Made by a program: the position numbers and the translations under genes. Shown here piece after piece: positions 53,369 to 63,466 of a DNA stretch of 64,000 bases. The notes under the pieces are model-generated. The model was not told the origin of the DNA. It made no database searches and saw only the letters and a program-made list of their open reading frames with translations. The stretch is from Verrucomicrobiaceae bacterium E54 (GTDB lineage: Bacteria > Verrucomicrobiota > Verrucomicrobiia > Verrucomicrobiales > Akkermansiaceae). The stretch covers positions 116,837 to 180,836 of the forward strand of contig JAKZES010000004.1 of the NCBI GenBank assembly GCA_022548915.1, given 5' to 3'. Position 1 is the stretch's first letter, and the number at the start of each line of letters is the position of its first letter.

Positions 53369-56179
53369 ATGAAACTTGTCCTGTCGCCCCGAGGGCTTCT
53401 GCTGGCGGTCTGCTTGATGCCTCTCTCCTCTTTTGCTGAAGCTGGTGGACCGGATCCCTCGACGACACTCTGGTATGAGACCCCGGCCCGCAGCTGGTCC
53501 CACGAGGCTTTGCCGATCGGCAATGGCCGGATTGGTGCGATGGTGTTCGGGGGCGTCGGGCACGAGCGGATCGCGTTGAACGAGGAAACCGTGTGGTCCG
53601 GGTCGCGGGTCGATTGGAATCGCGAGGACGCCTCGAAGAACCTGCCGAAGATCCGCGAGCTTCTCCTCGCTGGGAGGAACGACGAGGCCGAGGCCCTGGT
53701 GAACCAGACCTTCACCTGCAAGGGTGGGGGGTCGCGTGGTGGCGCGAATGGCCCGTGGGGGTGCTTCCAGGAACTTGGGAACCTGAATCTCGTGTGGAAG
53801 TCGGAGGTCGAGTCGCTGCCGCTGAACGTTTGGAAATACCGCATGCTCACCACGCCGGGGATCGAGGATATCCGCGAGCACCGGCGCGAGATCACCCGCA
53901 TGGTGGAGGAAGGCGTCCAGGTCGGGGTGGATGACACCGATTGGACCGACTACGTCATCGAGGGCGGCAAGGCGGTGAAGGGTGACCGGAAGTTCGAGAT
54001 CAACGACAAGGCATTGCTGCGTCACCACCTGAAGCTGACCGAGGAGCAACTCGCCACGCTGGGGATGCTGCGGGTGGGGTCCCGGGCACGGAATGGGCGG
54101 GTCTTCGTCAACGGCCGGGAAGTCGGTGAGTTCGCCGGATGGCAGGCGGGCGGGCACGACAAGTTCCAGCGGGATGTCAGCGAGTTCCTCAAGGTTGGCG
54201 ACAACGTCATCGCGATCTACTGCTCGAACTATCGCCGGAGGGGTCAGCTCCCGCTGTCGATCTCCCTCGACCCCCGCGAGACCACGGAGAACTACCGTCG
54301 CAGCCTCGATCTCCGTGACGCCCTTTCCGCGGTCGAGTACACGAAGGACGGAGTGACCTTCACCCGCGAGGCCTTCGCCAGTGCGCCCGACCAGGTGATG
54401 GCCTTCCGGTTTGCCGCCGACAAGCCGGGCAAGATCTCGTTTTCGGCGACGCTCGATCGCCTGCAGGACGCCGAGACCGTCGCCGACGGCAAGGCCGGTC
54501 TGGTCATGGCCGGGAATACCGCGAGCGGCCAGTCCGGAGTCGATGGCATGAAATTCGTGGCCCGCCTGCTGGCGGTTCCCACCGGAGGACGGGTCTCGGT
54601 GAAGGGCGACACCCTCCATGTCGACGCGGCCGACGAGGTCGTGTTGCTGGTGGCTGCGGCGACCGACTACCAAGGCTTTGCCGGCCGCAACACGCCGGAC
54701 CCGCTGGTGGCGACGATGAACGATCTCACCAACGCGTCGTCCAAACCCTACGCCAAGCTGCGGGCGGACCACATTGCCAACCACCGGAGCTACTTCGACC
54801 GGATGAGCCTGACCCTCGATGACGGCCAACCGGAGAGCCGGGAGACGGCGAGACTTCCGACCAACGAGCGTCATGCGGCCCTTTCGAAAGGCGGTCCCGA
54901 TCCGGCGCTGGCGGCCCTGTATTTCAACTTCGGCCGATACCTGCTGATCAGCAGCTCGCGGCCGGGCAACATGCCGGCCAACCTGCAGGGACTCTGGGCC
55001 GAGGGGATCCAGACGCCGTGGAACTGCGACTACCACCTCGATATCAACGTCCAAATGAACTACTGGCCGGCCGAGATGTGCGGGCTGGGTGATTGTCACA
55101 CGCCGCTTTTCAAGCTCATCGAATCGCTGCAGGAACCGGGTGCCGAAACGGCCAGGGCCTACTACGACGCCGACGGTTGGGTGGCGCACGTGATCACCAA
55201 CGTCTGGGGCTTCACCGCGCCGGGCGAGCAGGCCGGATGGGGAGCCACGGCCACCGGTTCGCCGTGGCTGTGCGATCACCTGTGGGAGCACTACGATTAC
55301 AGCCGCGACAAGGAGTTCCTGAAGGGGGCCTACCCGATCATGAAGGGCTCGGCCGAGTTCTTCCTCGACATGCTGATCACCGACCCGAAGACCGGCTGGC
55401 TGGTCACGGCACCGTCGAACTCGCCCGAGAACACCTTCATCATGCCCAACGGCAAAAATGCCCGCATCTGCATGGGGCCGACGATGGACATGCAGATCCT
55501 GCGCGAGCTGTTCGCCAACTGCATCGAGGCATCCGAAATCCTCGGCATCGACGAGGCCTTCCGCAAGCAACTCGTCGAGACCCGCGGCAAGCTCGCGCCG
55601 AACCAGATCGGGAAGCATGGTCAGATCCAGGAATGGCTGGAGGACTACGACGAGGCGGAGCCAACCCACCGTCACGTCTCCCATCTGTACGGGCTGCACC
55701 CCTACGATGAGATCACCCCCGAGACGACGCCGCGTTTCGCCGAGGCGGCCAAGGTCTCACTCCAACGCCGCGGTGATGGCGGCACCGGCTGGTCGATGGC
55801 GTGGAAGGTGAACTTCTGGGCCCGGCTGCACGACGGCAACCACGCCCACATGATGCTGGGGAACCTGATCAAGAAGGGCGGGGTGAACCTCTTCTGTCAG
55901 CACCCGCCCTTCCAGATCGACGGCAACTTCGGAGGAACCTCGGGCATCGGGGAGATGCTGCTGCAATGCCATGGCGACACGATCCGCCTGCTGCCGGCCT
56001 TGCCCGATGCCTGGCCGAAGGGCAGGGTCACCGGAATGCGCGCCCGGGGCGGTCACGAGGTCGACTTCGAATGGAAGGATGGAAAGGTCACCGACTTCCG
56101 CATCCGTTCGAAGGAGCCGGCCGAGGTGTCCGTGCGGGTGAATGGAGAGACCCGCAAGGTTCGCACCGAAAAACTCTAG
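53369..56179 (+). CDS. Alpha-L-fucosidase, GH95, with an inserted jelly-roll-like domain
   Basis: 936 residues from ATG 53369 with signal peptide ([17 protein letters not shown]); a TTG at 53336 is rejected. GH95 features: [71 protein letters not shown] (catalytic Asn/Asp region) and [15 protein letters not shown]. The conserved N-terminal domain is split: [11 protein letters not shown] (about residue 136) and [17 protein letters not shown] (about 304) are separated by about 160 residues that include [15 protein letters not shown] and [10 protein letters not shown], typical of a sugar-binding beta-galactosidase jelly-roll. Retaining/inverting details are family knowledge (GH95 inverts). Likely periplasmic or secreted, for alpha-1,2-fucosides. 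Confidence 0.92.
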   Translation: MKLVLSPRGLLLAVCLMPLSSFAEAGGPDPSTTLWYETPARSWSHEALPIGNGRIGAMVFGGVGHERIALNEETVWSGSRVDWNREDASKNLPKIRELLLAGRNDEAEALVNQTFTCKGGGSRGGANGPWGCFQELGNLNLVWKSEVESLPLNVWKYRMLTTPGIEDIREHRREITRMVEEGVQVGVDDTDWTDYVIEGGKAVKGDRKFEINDKALLRHHLKLTEEQLATLGMLRVGSRARNGRVFVNGREVGEFAGWQAGGHDKFQRDVSEFLKVGDNVIAIYCSNYRRRGQLPLSISLDPRETTENYRRSLDLRDALSAVEYTKDGVTFTREAFASAPDQVMAFRFAADKPGKISFSATLDRLQDAETVADGKAGLVMAGNTASGQSGVDGMKFVARLLAVPTGGRVSVKGDTLHVDAADEVVLLVAAATDYQGFAGRNTPDPLVATMNDLTNASSKPYAKLRADHIANHRSYFDRMSLTLDDGQPESRETARLPTNERHAALSKGGPDPALAALYFNFGRYLLISSSRPGNMPANLQGLWAEGIQTPWNCDYHLDINVQMNYWPAEMCGLGDCHTPLFKLIESLQEPGAETARAYYDADGWVAHVITNVWGFTAPGEQAGWGATATGSPWLCDHLWEHYDYSRDKEFLKGAYPIMKGSAEFFLDMLITDPKTGWLVTAPSNSPENTFIMPNGKNARICMGPTMDMQILRELFANCIEASEILGIDEAFRKQLVETRGKLAPNQIGKHGQIQEWLEDYDEAEPTHRHVSHLYGLHPYDEITPETTPRFAEAAKVSLQRRGDGGTGWSMAWKVNFWARLHDGNHAHMMLGNLIKKGGVNLFCQHPPFQIDGNFGGTSGIGEMLLQCHGDTIRLLPALPDAWPKGRVTGMRARGGHEVDFEWKDGKVTDFRIRSKEPAEVSVRVNGETRKVRTEKL

Positions 56180-56183
56180 ACCA

Positions 56184-56561
56184 ATGAAACGCTACGAACG
56201 CCTGAGCTTTGATGAGATCCCTCCGGTGGACTGCTGCTGCGGAACCACCCGCCGCGCCTTTGCCGACCTCGAGGATGCACCGGCCTCGGTGCACTACCTC
56301 GACGTCGCCGACGAACCGACCTGCCACTACCACAGGAAGACCACCGAGATCTACGTGATCCTCGAAGGGGAGGGGGCTCTTGAACTGGATGGCGAAATGG
56401 TGCCGGTCGGCCCGCTCTCCACCGTGCTCATCCGCCCCGGTTGCCGGCATCGGGCGGTGGGCAAGATGAAGCTGCTCAACATTCCGATCCCGAAGCACGA
56501 CGACAGTGATTTCTTCTACGAGGAGGATGCCGTCGAGGCAGGGGAGACGCCGCAGCATTGA
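56184..56561 (+). CDS. Small single-domain cupin
   Basis: 125 residues with the cupin_2 fold: YHRKTTEIYVILEGEGALELDGE (metal-binding His/Glu motif 1) and PGCRHRAVG (motif 2). It starts at ATG 56184, 4 bases after the GH95 stop, so it is co-transcribed with the fucosidase and may act in sugar binding, isomerisation or regulation. No enzyme activity can be assigned. Confidence 0.85.
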   Translation: MKRYERLSFDEIPPVDCCCGTTRRAFADLEDAPASVHYLDVADEPTCHYHRKTTEIYVILEGEGALELDGEMVPVGPLSTVLIRPGCRHRAVGKMKLLNIPIPKHDDSDFFYEEDAVEAGETPQH

Positions 56562-56625
56562 AGGGGGCGTCCCAAGCAATCCCAATTCTCTTTAGGTCTG
56601 CGTCGCCCAAGTTCTCTGGCAGGAT

Positions 56626-56838
56626 TTCTCGCGGCCCTTCAGGCCGCTTGAGGTGCGGTGATGGGTAACCCGGGGCCGCGTCGTCCGCGTTCGCGGACTC
56701 CTTGCCCCGGGCTTTGTTCTGGTGACCCTTCGGGCCACTCCTGAAGCCGGCCCGAAGGGTCGAAAGAACAGAGCCCAGGGCCAACGGCCCTGGGATTCGT
56801 GGAGGCAGTGTATCCGGCGGCCTGAAAGGTCGCGAGAA
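56626..56838. repeat. Inverted-arm repeat with internal hairpins
   Basis: A 22-base arm at 56626-56647 recurs inverted at 56817-56838 with 20 of 22 bases matching. The 169-base core contains several hairpins (CCCGGGGC / GCCCCGGG; GACCCTTCGGGCC / GGCCCGAAGGGTC; CCCAGGGCC / GGCCCTGGG) and no coding sequence. The element occupies most of the gap 56562-56868 between the cupin and the convergent methyltransferase gene. Confidence 0.75.
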
Positions 56839-56868
56839 GCTTGGTAGTGACTGGGTGCCGGCGTGCGA

Positions 56869-57675
56869 TCATCTGCCCGGCTTTCGAAATACCAGAAAGT
56901 GCTGCCACGGCAGGAAGTCATGGTTGACCACGAACTCGAGGCCGACGGCTTCCATCTCCTTGCGGACCTGCTCCTCGGACATCTTGTGGAGTCGGCTGAT
57001 GGGCACGCTTTCGTCCTCGGCGCGGAATTCGAGGAGGAAGACCTGGCCGCCGGGTCGCAGGGCTTCGCGGATCGAGAGCATCATCTCCGCCGGATGGGAG
57101 AACTCGTGGTAGGCGTCGACCATGATGGCGGCGTCGATGGACGCGGGTTCGAGGGCCACATCCTCGATCGTGCCGAGGTGCGGCCGGACGTTGGTGATGT
57201 CCTTCTCGGCGGCGGTCATCTCGAGGTGGGAGATCATCTCGGGCTGGATGTCCACGGCGATCACCTCGCCCTCGGGGATGAGTTTGGCGATGCGGAACGA
57301 GTAGTAGCCCGAACCTGCGCCGATATCGGCAATGACCGTTTCCGGCGGCAGCTGGAGCGCGTCGATGGCCGAACTGGGGGATTCCTCTTCCTCACGGTTG
57401 TCGCGCTCGAGCCACTTGATGCCGCGGTGGCCCATGACCTGTGAGATTTCGCGTCCCAGGTAGATCTTGCCGATTCCACCGCGGGTGGGCTCGGCGAATT
57501 CATACTCCGGGATCTTTGGAACGAATGGGTCGGCCTCCACAATGGCGGTGGCTCCCGCCTCGACGGGGCCGGGGCCTGCGGCCGGAGACTCGTCATCCGT
57601 CCGCCAAGGGTGCCAGAGGAGCAGCCCGAGGATGAGCAGGAAGATAATCGGGCTGAGGATGGCAAGACGCTTCAT
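56869..57675 (-). CDS. N-terminally anchored class I SAM methyltransferase
   Basis: 268 residues. The N-terminus is a signal anchor (MKRLAILSPIIFLLILGLLLW), then a Pro/Ala linker and a methyltransferase domain with VIADIGAGSGYYSFRIA (motif I), EVIAVDIQPEM (motif II), DAAIMVDAYHEF (motif IV) and LRPGGQVFLLEFRAED (motif VI). Similar putative methyltransferases with signal peptides are known (COG4798-like). The anchor would place the catalytic part outside unless the topology is inverted. Substrate unknown. Confidence 0.85.
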   Translation of the reverse strand: MKRLAILSPIIFLLILGLLLWHPWRTDDESPAAGPGPVEAGATAIVEADPFVPKIPEYEFAEPTRGGIGKIYLGREISQVMGHRGIKWLERDNREEEESPSSAIDALQLPPETVIADIGAGSGYYSFRIAKLIPEGEVIAVDIQPEMISHLEMTAAEKDITNVRPHLGTIEDVALEPASIDAAIMVDAYHEFSHPAEMMLSIREALRPGGQVFLLEFRAEDESVPISRLHKMSEEQVRKEMEAVGLEFVVNHDFLPWQHFLVFRKPGR

Positions 57676-57759
57676 TGGAATAGGAACTGGAGGGAATCGC
57701 GGAAACTTTCGAGTGGATCGCAGGGCAAGCTTGAATGTCGGCGCGGCTCGGATTCAATC

Positions 57760-58488
57760 ATGCCCACGCACAACGTTATGGGAAGAGCCTTCGAATGCCG
57801 CCGCCGAGCCAAGGAAGCCCGTTGGGACAAGATGTCCAAGGTGTTTCCGAGGCTGGCCAAGTCCATCACCCTCGCCGCCAAGAACGGAGGCCCGGATCCC
57901 GACATGAATCCGGCGCTCCGTCTGGCGATCGCCACCGCCAAGGCGGAAAACCTGCCGAAGGACAAGATCGACGCGGCGATCAAGCGGGCGAGCGGCAGTG
58001 ATGCGGTCGACATCGTCGAGAACAACTACGAGGGCAAGGGCCCACACGGTTCGCTCTTCTACATCGAGTGTGCAACGGACAACTCGAACCGGACCGTCGG
58101 CAACCTCAAGACGATCTTCAGCAAGAACGGCGGCCAGATCGTCAACAGCGGACAGCTGGATTTCATGTTCAACCGCAAGGCGGTCATCGAGTTCGCGGTG
58201 ACCGGCGAGGTGAACCTGGAGGAGGTCGAGCTCGAGCTGATCGACTACGGTCTCGAAGAACTCGAGGTCGAGGACGGGGTGGCCCGGGCGATCGGAGGGT
58301 ATTCGGATTTCGCCAACCTCAGCAACGGGATCGAAAAGCTCGGCATCGCGGTGACACGGGCCGGACTTGAACGAATCCCGACCCAACCGGTGGAGCTGAC
58401 CGAAGCGCAGATGGAGGAGGTCGAGTCCCTGCTGGAAAAGGTCGAGGACGACGACGACGTGCAGAAGGTTTTCACCAACATCGGGTAA
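57760..58488 (+). CDS. YebC/PmpR-family regulator or translation factor
   Basis: 242 residues, the usual family length. The N-terminus MPTHNVMGRAFECRRRAKEARWDKMSKVFPRLAKSI is the MGRAFE-type start seen in a Verrucomicrobia/Bacteroidetes subgroup. The remaining YebC signatures are GPDPDMNPALRLAIATAKAENLPKDKIDAAIKRA, YEGKGPHGSLFYIECATDN, RTVGNLKTIFSKNGGQ and the C-terminal MEEVESLLEKVEDDDDVQKVFTN. YebC family members bind DNA or help translation of proline stretches. A start at the MGRAFE Met (57778) is also possible. Confidence 0.93.
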   Translation: MPTHNVMGRAFECRRRAKEARWDKMSKVFPRLAKSITLAAKNGGPDPDMNPALRLAIATAKAENLPKDKIDAAIKRASGSDAVDIVENNYEGKGPHGSLFYIECATDNSNRTVGNLKTIFSKNGGQIVNSGQLDFMFNRKAVIEFAVTGEVNLEEVELELIDYGLEELEVEDGVARAIGGYSDFANLSNGIEKLGIAVTRAGLERIPTQPVELTEAQMEEVESLLEKVEDDDDVQKVFTNIG

Positions 58489-58573
58489 GGGACACGCCGG
58501 GCGCGCCAGGGGGCGAGGCCGCTGAAGAATCGGCGTGGACGGAGGGCTGGGAGGATGCTACGCCCGCGCCGCC

Positions 58574-59212
58574 GTGACCGAGTCTGCCTCCCGCTGCGCC
58601 GGGGTAACGGCGGCCCTGCCGCTGTTGCTCAAGGCCCAGCAGTCCTTGCAACGGCCCGTGCTGGTGGGGATCGGTGGCCCCGGCGGCAGTGGCAAGTCGA
58701 CCTTTGCGCAGGCGCTTGCGGCGGAGCTGGAGCATGCCGGAGTGCTGCCGCTGGACGACTACCGAAAGTCGCGGACCGAGCGGGGTCGGGGGATTTACGG
58801 ATCCCATCCGGAGGGCAACCGGATCGACCTCCTGAAGAGTCATCTGGAGGCGGCCCGCGAGGGGCACCCGATCGAGCGGCCGGTGTTTTGCCGGGAGCGC
58901 GGAGCGGCGCATGAGACCGAGACCCTGGAGGCACCCCGCTTTCTGATCGCCGACGGTGAGATTTCCACCCATCGGGGGGTGCGTGAGCATTTCGACCTGC
59001 GCATCCTGATTCTCGCCGGGTGGCGGCTTCAGTGGCAGGCGCGGATCGGCCGCGACCGGCGGGAGCGGTCCACCAGTTTCGGCAAGGCGCTGTCCCTGTT
59101 CTGGACCAGCAATCTGCGCGACTATCCACGCTTCTCGGTCGGAGCGCATGAGCAGGCGGATCTGGTGCTGCGGCGTTCCAACTGCGGACGGCGGCTCCAC
59201 CTGCACGGGTAA
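58574..59212 (+). CDS. Uridine-kinase-like P-loop protein
   Basis: 212 residues from GTG 58574 (a GTG at 58535 would add 13 residues). P-loop IGGPGGSGKSTFAQALAAEL, then VLPLDDYRKS (Asp after the strand, as in uridine kinase/phosphoribulokinase), GSHPEGNRIDLLKSHLEAAREG, and an Arg-rich lid (RIGRDRRERSTSFGKAL). The family phosphorylates nucleosides or related substrates. It follows yebC at 85 bases on the same strand. Confidence 0.82.
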   Translation: MTESASRCAGVTAALPLLLKAQQSLQRPVLVGIGGPGGSGKSTFAQALAAELEHAGVLPLDDYRKSRTERGRGIYGSHPEGNRIDLLKSHLEAAREGHPIERPVFCRERGAAHETETLEAPRFLIADGEISTHRGVREHFDLRILILAGWRLQWQARIGRDRRERSTSFGKALSLFWTSNLRDYPRFSVGAHEQADLVLRRSNCGRRLHLHG

Positions 59213-59271
59213 GCTGGGTCGCGCGTCGGCTCGCGCAAATGGGTGCGGCCGATGCGATTCACCGCCACGGC

Positions 59272-60189
59272 TCACTTCTTCCGCGCGACCGCCAGCAGCG
59301 TTTGAAAATGCGGAGGCTCGGCCTCCCGATCCACCACGGCCGTTTCGATCCCGGTGAAGCCCGACTTCTCGAGCATGGCCGCCAGTTCCGCCTCGCCGAA
59401 GCCCAACCAGGTGTCGGCGTAGAGTTCGCGCGCCTCTTCAAACTGGTGTTGCAGCAGATCGAGGATGACGAGCTGGCCACCGCTCCGCAGAGCCTGAAAG
59501 GCAGCGTCGAGGGCCCGCTGGGGGCTGGCCGCGTGGTGAAGGGCCTGGCTCAGCACGGCGAGATTGATTTCTCCGGGTTCGAGCGGCGGATTCTCCAAGT
59601 CACCGGCCCGGTATTCCAGGTTGGCAAGCCCGTGCTCCCGGGCGAGCTGGGTGCCGAATGCCACCATCTTCTCCGAGAGGTCGACGGCGATCACCTTCTC
59701 GGCCCGCTGGGCAAGGAGCTGGGAAAGGGTGCCCTCGCCGGCACCGAGGTCGGCGACAGTACCGACGGCCATCACTTTCAGCAGGGCCTCGGCCAGGCCC
59801 TTCCACGAGCGGCCCGGCACGTAGTCCTTGCCGAAGCGGCCCGCCAGCTCGTCGAAGTAGGCGCGCGACTTGTCCTGGCGCTTCCGCAGCAGGTGGCGCA
59901 GCGCGGTATCGTCCTTACGGGCCTCCGGGAGTTCGGTGGAGGCGTCGCGGACGAGTCCGGACAATTCGGACGACATCTCCGAACGGTAGATGTTGTTTTT
60001 TCCGCTGCGCTCGTCCCCTACCAGTCCGCCGCCCTTGAGTTGCGAAAGCTGGGTGGAAATCCGGCTCTGACCCATGCCAAGCACTTCCTGAAGGTCCGCC
60101 ACGCTGAGCGGTTCACGGTCGAGAAGCCGGAGAATCCGCAGCCGCGTGGGGTCGGCCAGAAGCTTCAGGGATTTCAGCATTGACGGCAT
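59272..60189 (-). CDS. SahR-like regulator: ArsR-type winged helix plus SAM/SAH-binding methyltransferase domain
   Basis: 305 residues. Residues 1-90 form an ArsR-type winged helix ([45 protein letters not shown]). From about 140 a methyltransferase-fold domain follows ([56 protein letters not shown]). This two-domain build matches SahR, which in Proteobacteria senses S-adenosylhomocysteine and controls SAM-cycle genes. Divergent from metK with only 57 bases between, and near ahcY, its role is strongly suggested by context. Start ATG 60189. Confidence 0.88.
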   Translation of the reverse strand: MPSMLKSLKLLADPTRLRILRLLDREPLSVADLQEVLGMGQSRISTQLSQLKGGGLVGDERSGKNNIYRSEMSSELSGLVRDASTELPEARKDDTALRHLLRKRQDKSRAYFDELAGRFGKDYVPGRSWKGLAEALLKVMAVGTVADLGAGEGTLSQLLAQRAEKVIAVDLSEKMVAFGTQLAREHGLANLEYRAGDLENPPLEPGEINLAVLSQALHHAASPQRALDAAFQALRSGGQLVILDLLQHQFEEARELYADTWLGFGEAELAAMLEKSGFTGIETAVVDREAEPPHFQTLLAVARKK

Positions 60190-60203
60190 GGGGAAACCAA
60201 TAC

Positions 60204-60227
60204 ATCAACGCATCGCGATTTGACGAT
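60204..60227. promoter_or_regulatory. Candidate SahR operator between the regulator gene and metK
   Basis: A 24-base imperfect palindrome (8 of 12 half-site positions symmetrical) with perfect centre ATCGCGAT (60212-60219) and ATC/GAT ends. It sits in the only intergenic space shared by the regulator and metK, where it could overlap both promoters. Confidence 0.5.
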
Positions 60228-60246
60228 ACGAAAAACGACACACCCC

Positions 60247-61458
60247 ATGAGTTCCTACATTTTCTCCTCTGAGTCCGTCGGTGAAGGCCATCCCGACAAG
60301 GTTTGCGACACCATTTCCGATGCGATTCTGGATGCCTGCCTGAAAGTCGATCCCAAATCCCGGGTCGCCTGCGAGACTTTCGTGAAGTCGAATCAGGTCG
60401 TGGTCGGAGGCGAGATCACCATTCCCAAGCTGCAGGACGCGAAGACCGGCAGGACCAAGCCCCTCGACAGCGCGATCAACGTCGGCACCGTGGTCCGCGA
60501 CGCCATCCGCGGGATCGGCTACATCAACGACGACGACATTTTCCACGCGGACACCGTCTTCATCACCAACCTGCTCACGGCCCAGTCCGCCGACATCGCC
60601 CAGGGCGTCGATGCCCGGAAAGCGGAGGGCAAGAAGCATGAAGAGCAGGGAGCCGGCGACCAGGGCATCATGTTCGGCTACGCCTGCGACGAGACACCCG
60701 AGTTGATGCCGGCGCCGATCATGTATGCGCACCGTCTCGGTCGCGAGCTGACCCGCATTCGCAAGTCGGGTCGCGTGAAATGGCTGCGGCCGGATGCGAA
60801 GTCGCAGGTTTCGGTCGAGTACCTCGACGGCAAGCCGACCCGGATCGTGAACGTGGTCATCTCCACCCAGCATGCCGAGGGCACCAAGCACGCCGAAATC
60901 GAGAAGTTCTGCATTGAGAAGGTGATCAAGAAGGTCCTGCCCAAGGGCATGCTCACCAAGGACACCGAGTTCCTGATCAACCCGACCGGCAAGTTCGTGA
61001 TCGGTGGCCCTCAGGGCGACTCCGGTCTCACCGGCCGCAAGATCATCGTCGACACGTACGGCGGCACGGGCCGCCACGGCGGCGGTGCCTTCTCCGGCAA
61101 GGATCCCTCGAAGGTCGACCGTTCCGCCGCCTACATGGGCCGCTGGGTCGCCAAGAACATCGTCGCCGCCGGCCTCGCCGCGAAGTGCGAGATTCAGTTC
61201 GCCTACGCCATCGGCCACCCCGAGCCGGTCAGCGTGCACATCGACACCTTCGGCACCGGCACCATCGATGACGTCAAGATCCTCGGCGCGGTGATGAAGG
61301 TGTTCTCCTTCAAGCCTGCCGACATCGTCCGCCAGCTCAAGCTGCTGCGTCCGATCTACTCGGATTCGACGAACTACGGTCACTTCGGCAAGGAGGACTG
61401 CGGTCTGCCGTGGGAGGAAACCAACAAGTTCGCGGCACTCAAGAAGGCGGCTCGCTGA
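60247..61458 (+). CDS. metK: S-adenosylmethionine synthetase
   Basis: 403 residues. Motifs [36 protein letters not shown] (ATP binding), [21 protein letters not shown] and [22 protein letters not shown] (phosphate loop) are complete. It makes SAM from methionine and ATP. The start is ATG 60247; an in-frame start at 60220 lies in the operator. Probably once directly upstream of ahcY; a four-helix-bundle cassette now separates them. Confidence 0.97.
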   Translation: MSSYIFSSESVGEGHPDKVCDTISDAILDACLKVDPKSRVACETFVKSNQVVVGGEITIPKLQDAKTGRTKPLDSAINVGTVVRDAIRGIGYINDDDIFHADTVFITNLLTAQSADIAQGVDARKAEGKKHEEQGAGDQGIMFGYACDETPELMPAPIMYAHRLGRELTRIRKSGRVKWLRPDAKSQVSVEYLDGKPTRIVNVVISTQHAEGTKHAEIEKFCIEKVIKKVLPKGMLTKDTEFLINPTGKFVIGGPQGDSGLTGRKIIVDTYGGTGRHGGGAFSGKDPSKVDRSAAYMGRWVAKNIVAAGLAAKCEIQFAYAIGHPEPVSVHIDTFGTGTIDDVKILGAVMKVFSFKPADIVRQLKLLRPIYSDSTNYGHFGKEDCGLPWEETNKFAALKKAAR

Positions 61459-61460
61459 CG

Positions 61461-61957
61461 CAAGCAGACAAAAGACTTCAAGACAGAAGACGCAAGACCA
61501 TGGCCATGCACAACTTTGAGGAACTGGAGGTCTGGAAGCGCTCGTCGCGCCTGGCTGTCTCGATCCTCGGAGCGGTGGATTCGATCAAGCTCTTCTCGCT
61601 CCGCGACCAGATGGCTCGGGCCTGCACTTCGATACCGTCCAACATCGCGGAGGGTGCCGAGCGGGACAGCAACAAGGAGTTCCGGCGTTTTCTGGCGATT
61701 GCCAAGGGATCCGCTGGTGAACTCCGAACCCAGCTTTATTTGGCCCAGAAGTCCGGGCATCTTGCCGATGACCTCGTTACGCCGCTCGTGAGTGAGTGCC
61801 GTGAAATTTCATCCATGCTCGAAGGGCTTCGGAAGTCGCTGAAAGGCGGCGGGATGCTCGGCCTCTTCTTCAGCTGGCTCTTCTAGTCCCCATCTTCTGT
61901 CTTCTGTCTTCCGTCTTCCGTCTTCCGTCTTCCGTCTTCCCGTCTTCTGTCTTTTCC
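61461..61957 (+). mobile_element. Four-helix-bundle cassette with inverted GTCTT-type arms
   Basis: The left arm (61461-61499) is purine-rich with repeated AAGAC words (AGACAAAAGACTTCAAGACA, then GAAGACGCAAGACC). The right arm (61892-61957) is its inverse type: nine 7-8 base units of CTTCTGT/CTTCCGT (61894-61950) then CTTTTC. The arms enclose one gene for a four-helix-bundle protein. The cassette lies between metK and ahcY, adjacent to both. No transposase is inside, so any movement would need help in trans. Mobility is inference. Confidence 0.6.
61500..61886 (+). CDS. Four-helix-bundle protein (S23/IVS, Avd-like family)
   Basis: 128 residues. Sequence [21 protein letters not shown]...[53 protein letters not shown] is the standard four-helix-bundle (23S rRNA intervening sequence) family; related Avd proteins assist diversity-generating retroelements, but no reverse transcriptase is near. 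The start ATG 61500 directly follows the left arm of the cassette. Confidence 0.93.
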   Translation: MAMHNFEELEVWKRSSRLAVSILGAVDSIKLFSLRDQMARACTSIPSNIAEGAERDSNKEFRRFLAIAKGSAGELRTQLYLAQKSGHLADDLVTPLVSECREISSMLEGLRKSLKGGGMLGLFFSWLF

Positions 61958-61980
61958 CCGCCTCATCCCAACAAAATATC

Positions 61981-63411
61981 ATGACCACAACTGCTGAACC
62001 TACCCAACAAGATTACAAAGTCCGCGACATCGGCCTCGCTGACTTCGGCCGCAAGGAAATCGAAATCGCCGAGCACGAGATGCCCGGCCTCATGGCGACC
62101 CGCGAGAAGTACGGCCCCGAGAAGCCGCTCGCCGGGGTCCGCATCATGGGCTCGCTCCACATGACGATCCAGACCGCTGTCCTCATCGAGACCCTCGTGG
62201 AACTCGGGGCCGAGGTCCGCTGGGTCTCGTGCAACATCTTCTCGACCCAGGACCACGCCGCCGCCGCGATCGCCAAGTCCGGTGTTCCCGTCTTCGCCTG
62301 GAAGGGCGAAACCCTCGAGGAATACTGGTGGTGCACCTGGAAGGCCATCCTCAATCCCGAGGGCCTCGGACCGCAACTCATCGTCGATGACGGCGGCGAT
62401 GCCACCCTGCTGATCCACAAGGGCTACGAGATGGAGAATGGCTCCGACTGGGTCAACGAGCCCGCCGGAAGCCAGGAAGAGCAGGTCATCAAGGACCTCC
62501 TCAAGAAGATCGGCGCCGAGCAACCGGGTATCTTCGCCAAGATCGTGGCCGACTGGAAGGGCGTCTCGGAAGAGACGACCACCGGGGTCCACCGCCTCTA
62601 TCAGATGGCCCGGGCCGGCAAGCTGCTGGTTCCGGCGATCAACGTGAACGACTCCGTGACCAAGTCGAAGTTCGACAACCTCTACGGTTGCCGCGAGTCA
62701 CTCGTCGACGGCATCAAGCGTGCCACCGACGTGATGATTTCCGGCAAGGTGGCCGTGGTCTGCGGCTACGGCGACGTCGGCAAGGGCTGCGCCCAGGCCC
62801 TCCGTGGCCAGGGCGCCCAGGTCGTGGTGACCGAGGTCGACCCGATCTGCGCGCTGCAGGCGGCGATGGAAGGTTTCCGCGTGCTGACCGTCGAGGACAC
62901 CCTCGGCTGGGGGGACATCTACGTCACCACCACCGGCAACTACGACATCATCCGTGTCGAGCACATGGAGAAGATGAAGGACCAGGCGATCGTCTGCAAC
63001 ATCGGTCACTTCGACAACGAGATCCAGATGGAGAAGCTCGAGAAGACCGAGGGTGTGGTGAAGACCAACATCAAGCCGCAGGTCGACAAGTACACCTTCC
63101 CGGCCGGCAACAGCCTCTACATGCTGGCCGAAGGGCGCCTCGTGAACCTCGGCTGCGCCACCGGCCACCCGAGCTTCGTGATGTCCAACAGCTTCACCAA
63201 CCAGACGCTGGCCCAGATCGACCTCTGGCAGAACAAGGACAACTACAAGGCGGGCGAAGTGAAAGTCCTGCCGAAGCATCTCGACGAGGAAGTCGCACGC
63301 CTCCACCTTGAGAAGATCGGCGCCAGGCTGACCCAGCTTACCAAGGAGCAGGCCGACTACATCGATGTGCCGGTCGGGGGCCCCTATAAGCCGGAGCACT
63401 ACCGCTACTGA
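61981..63411 (+). CDS. ahcY: Adenosylhomocysteinase (S-adenosylhomocysteine hydrolase)
   Basis: 476 residues, NAD-dependent hydrolysis of SAH to homocysteine and adenosine, which removes the inhibitor of methyltransferases. Motifs: [79 protein letters not shown] (NAD site) and C-terminal [11 protein letters not shown]. Start ATG 61981. Its only upstream space now contains the cassette's right arm. Confidence 0.97.
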   Translation: MTTTAEPTQQDYKVRDIGLADFGRKEIEIAEHEMPGLMATREKYGPEKPLAGVRIMGSLHMTIQTAVLIETLVELGAEVRWVSCNIFSTQDHAAAAIAKSGVPVFAWKGETLEEYWWCTWKAILNPEGLGPQLIVDDGGDATLLIHKGYEMENGSDWVNEPAGSQEEQVIKDLLKKIGAEQPGIFAKIVADWKGVSEETTTGVHRLYQMARAGKLLVPAINVNDSVTKSKFDNLYGCRESLVDGIKRATDVMISGKVAVVCGYGDVGKGCAQALRGQGAQVVVTEVDPICALQAAMEGFRVLTVEDTLGWGDIYVTTTGNYDIIRVEHMEKMKDQAIVCNIGHFDNEIQMEKLEKTEGVVKTNIKPQVDKYTFPAGNSLYMLAEGRLVNLGCATGHPSFVMSNSFTNQTLAQIDLWQNKDNYKAGEVKVLPKHLDEEVARLHLEKIGARLTQLTKEQADYIDVPVGGPYKPEHYRY

Positions 63412-63430
63412 GCCCCTGGCGACGGATTCG

Positions 63431-63466
63431 AAACGCCCGGGCCACGCCGGCCCGGGCGTTTCGCTT
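63431..63466 (+). terminator. Strong intrinsic terminator after ahcY
   Basis: A 13-base perfect stem AAACGCCCGGGCC (63431-63443) and its complement (63449-63461), 5-base loop, followed by T-rich tail. It starts 19 bases after the ahcY stop. Confidence 0.88.

Noticed and set aside
52403..55699. Very long minus-strand open frame (about 1100 codons) opposite parE and the GH95 gene
   Set aside because: It is a mirror of high-GC coding sequence; the translation is Arg/Gly/Val-rich with no domain, while both opposite-strand genes are clearly real.
61500..61886. Four-helix-bundle gene as part of a diversity-generating retroelement (Avd)
   Set aside because: No reverse transcriptase, template/variable repeat pair or variable target protein is nearby, so only the protein family is shared.
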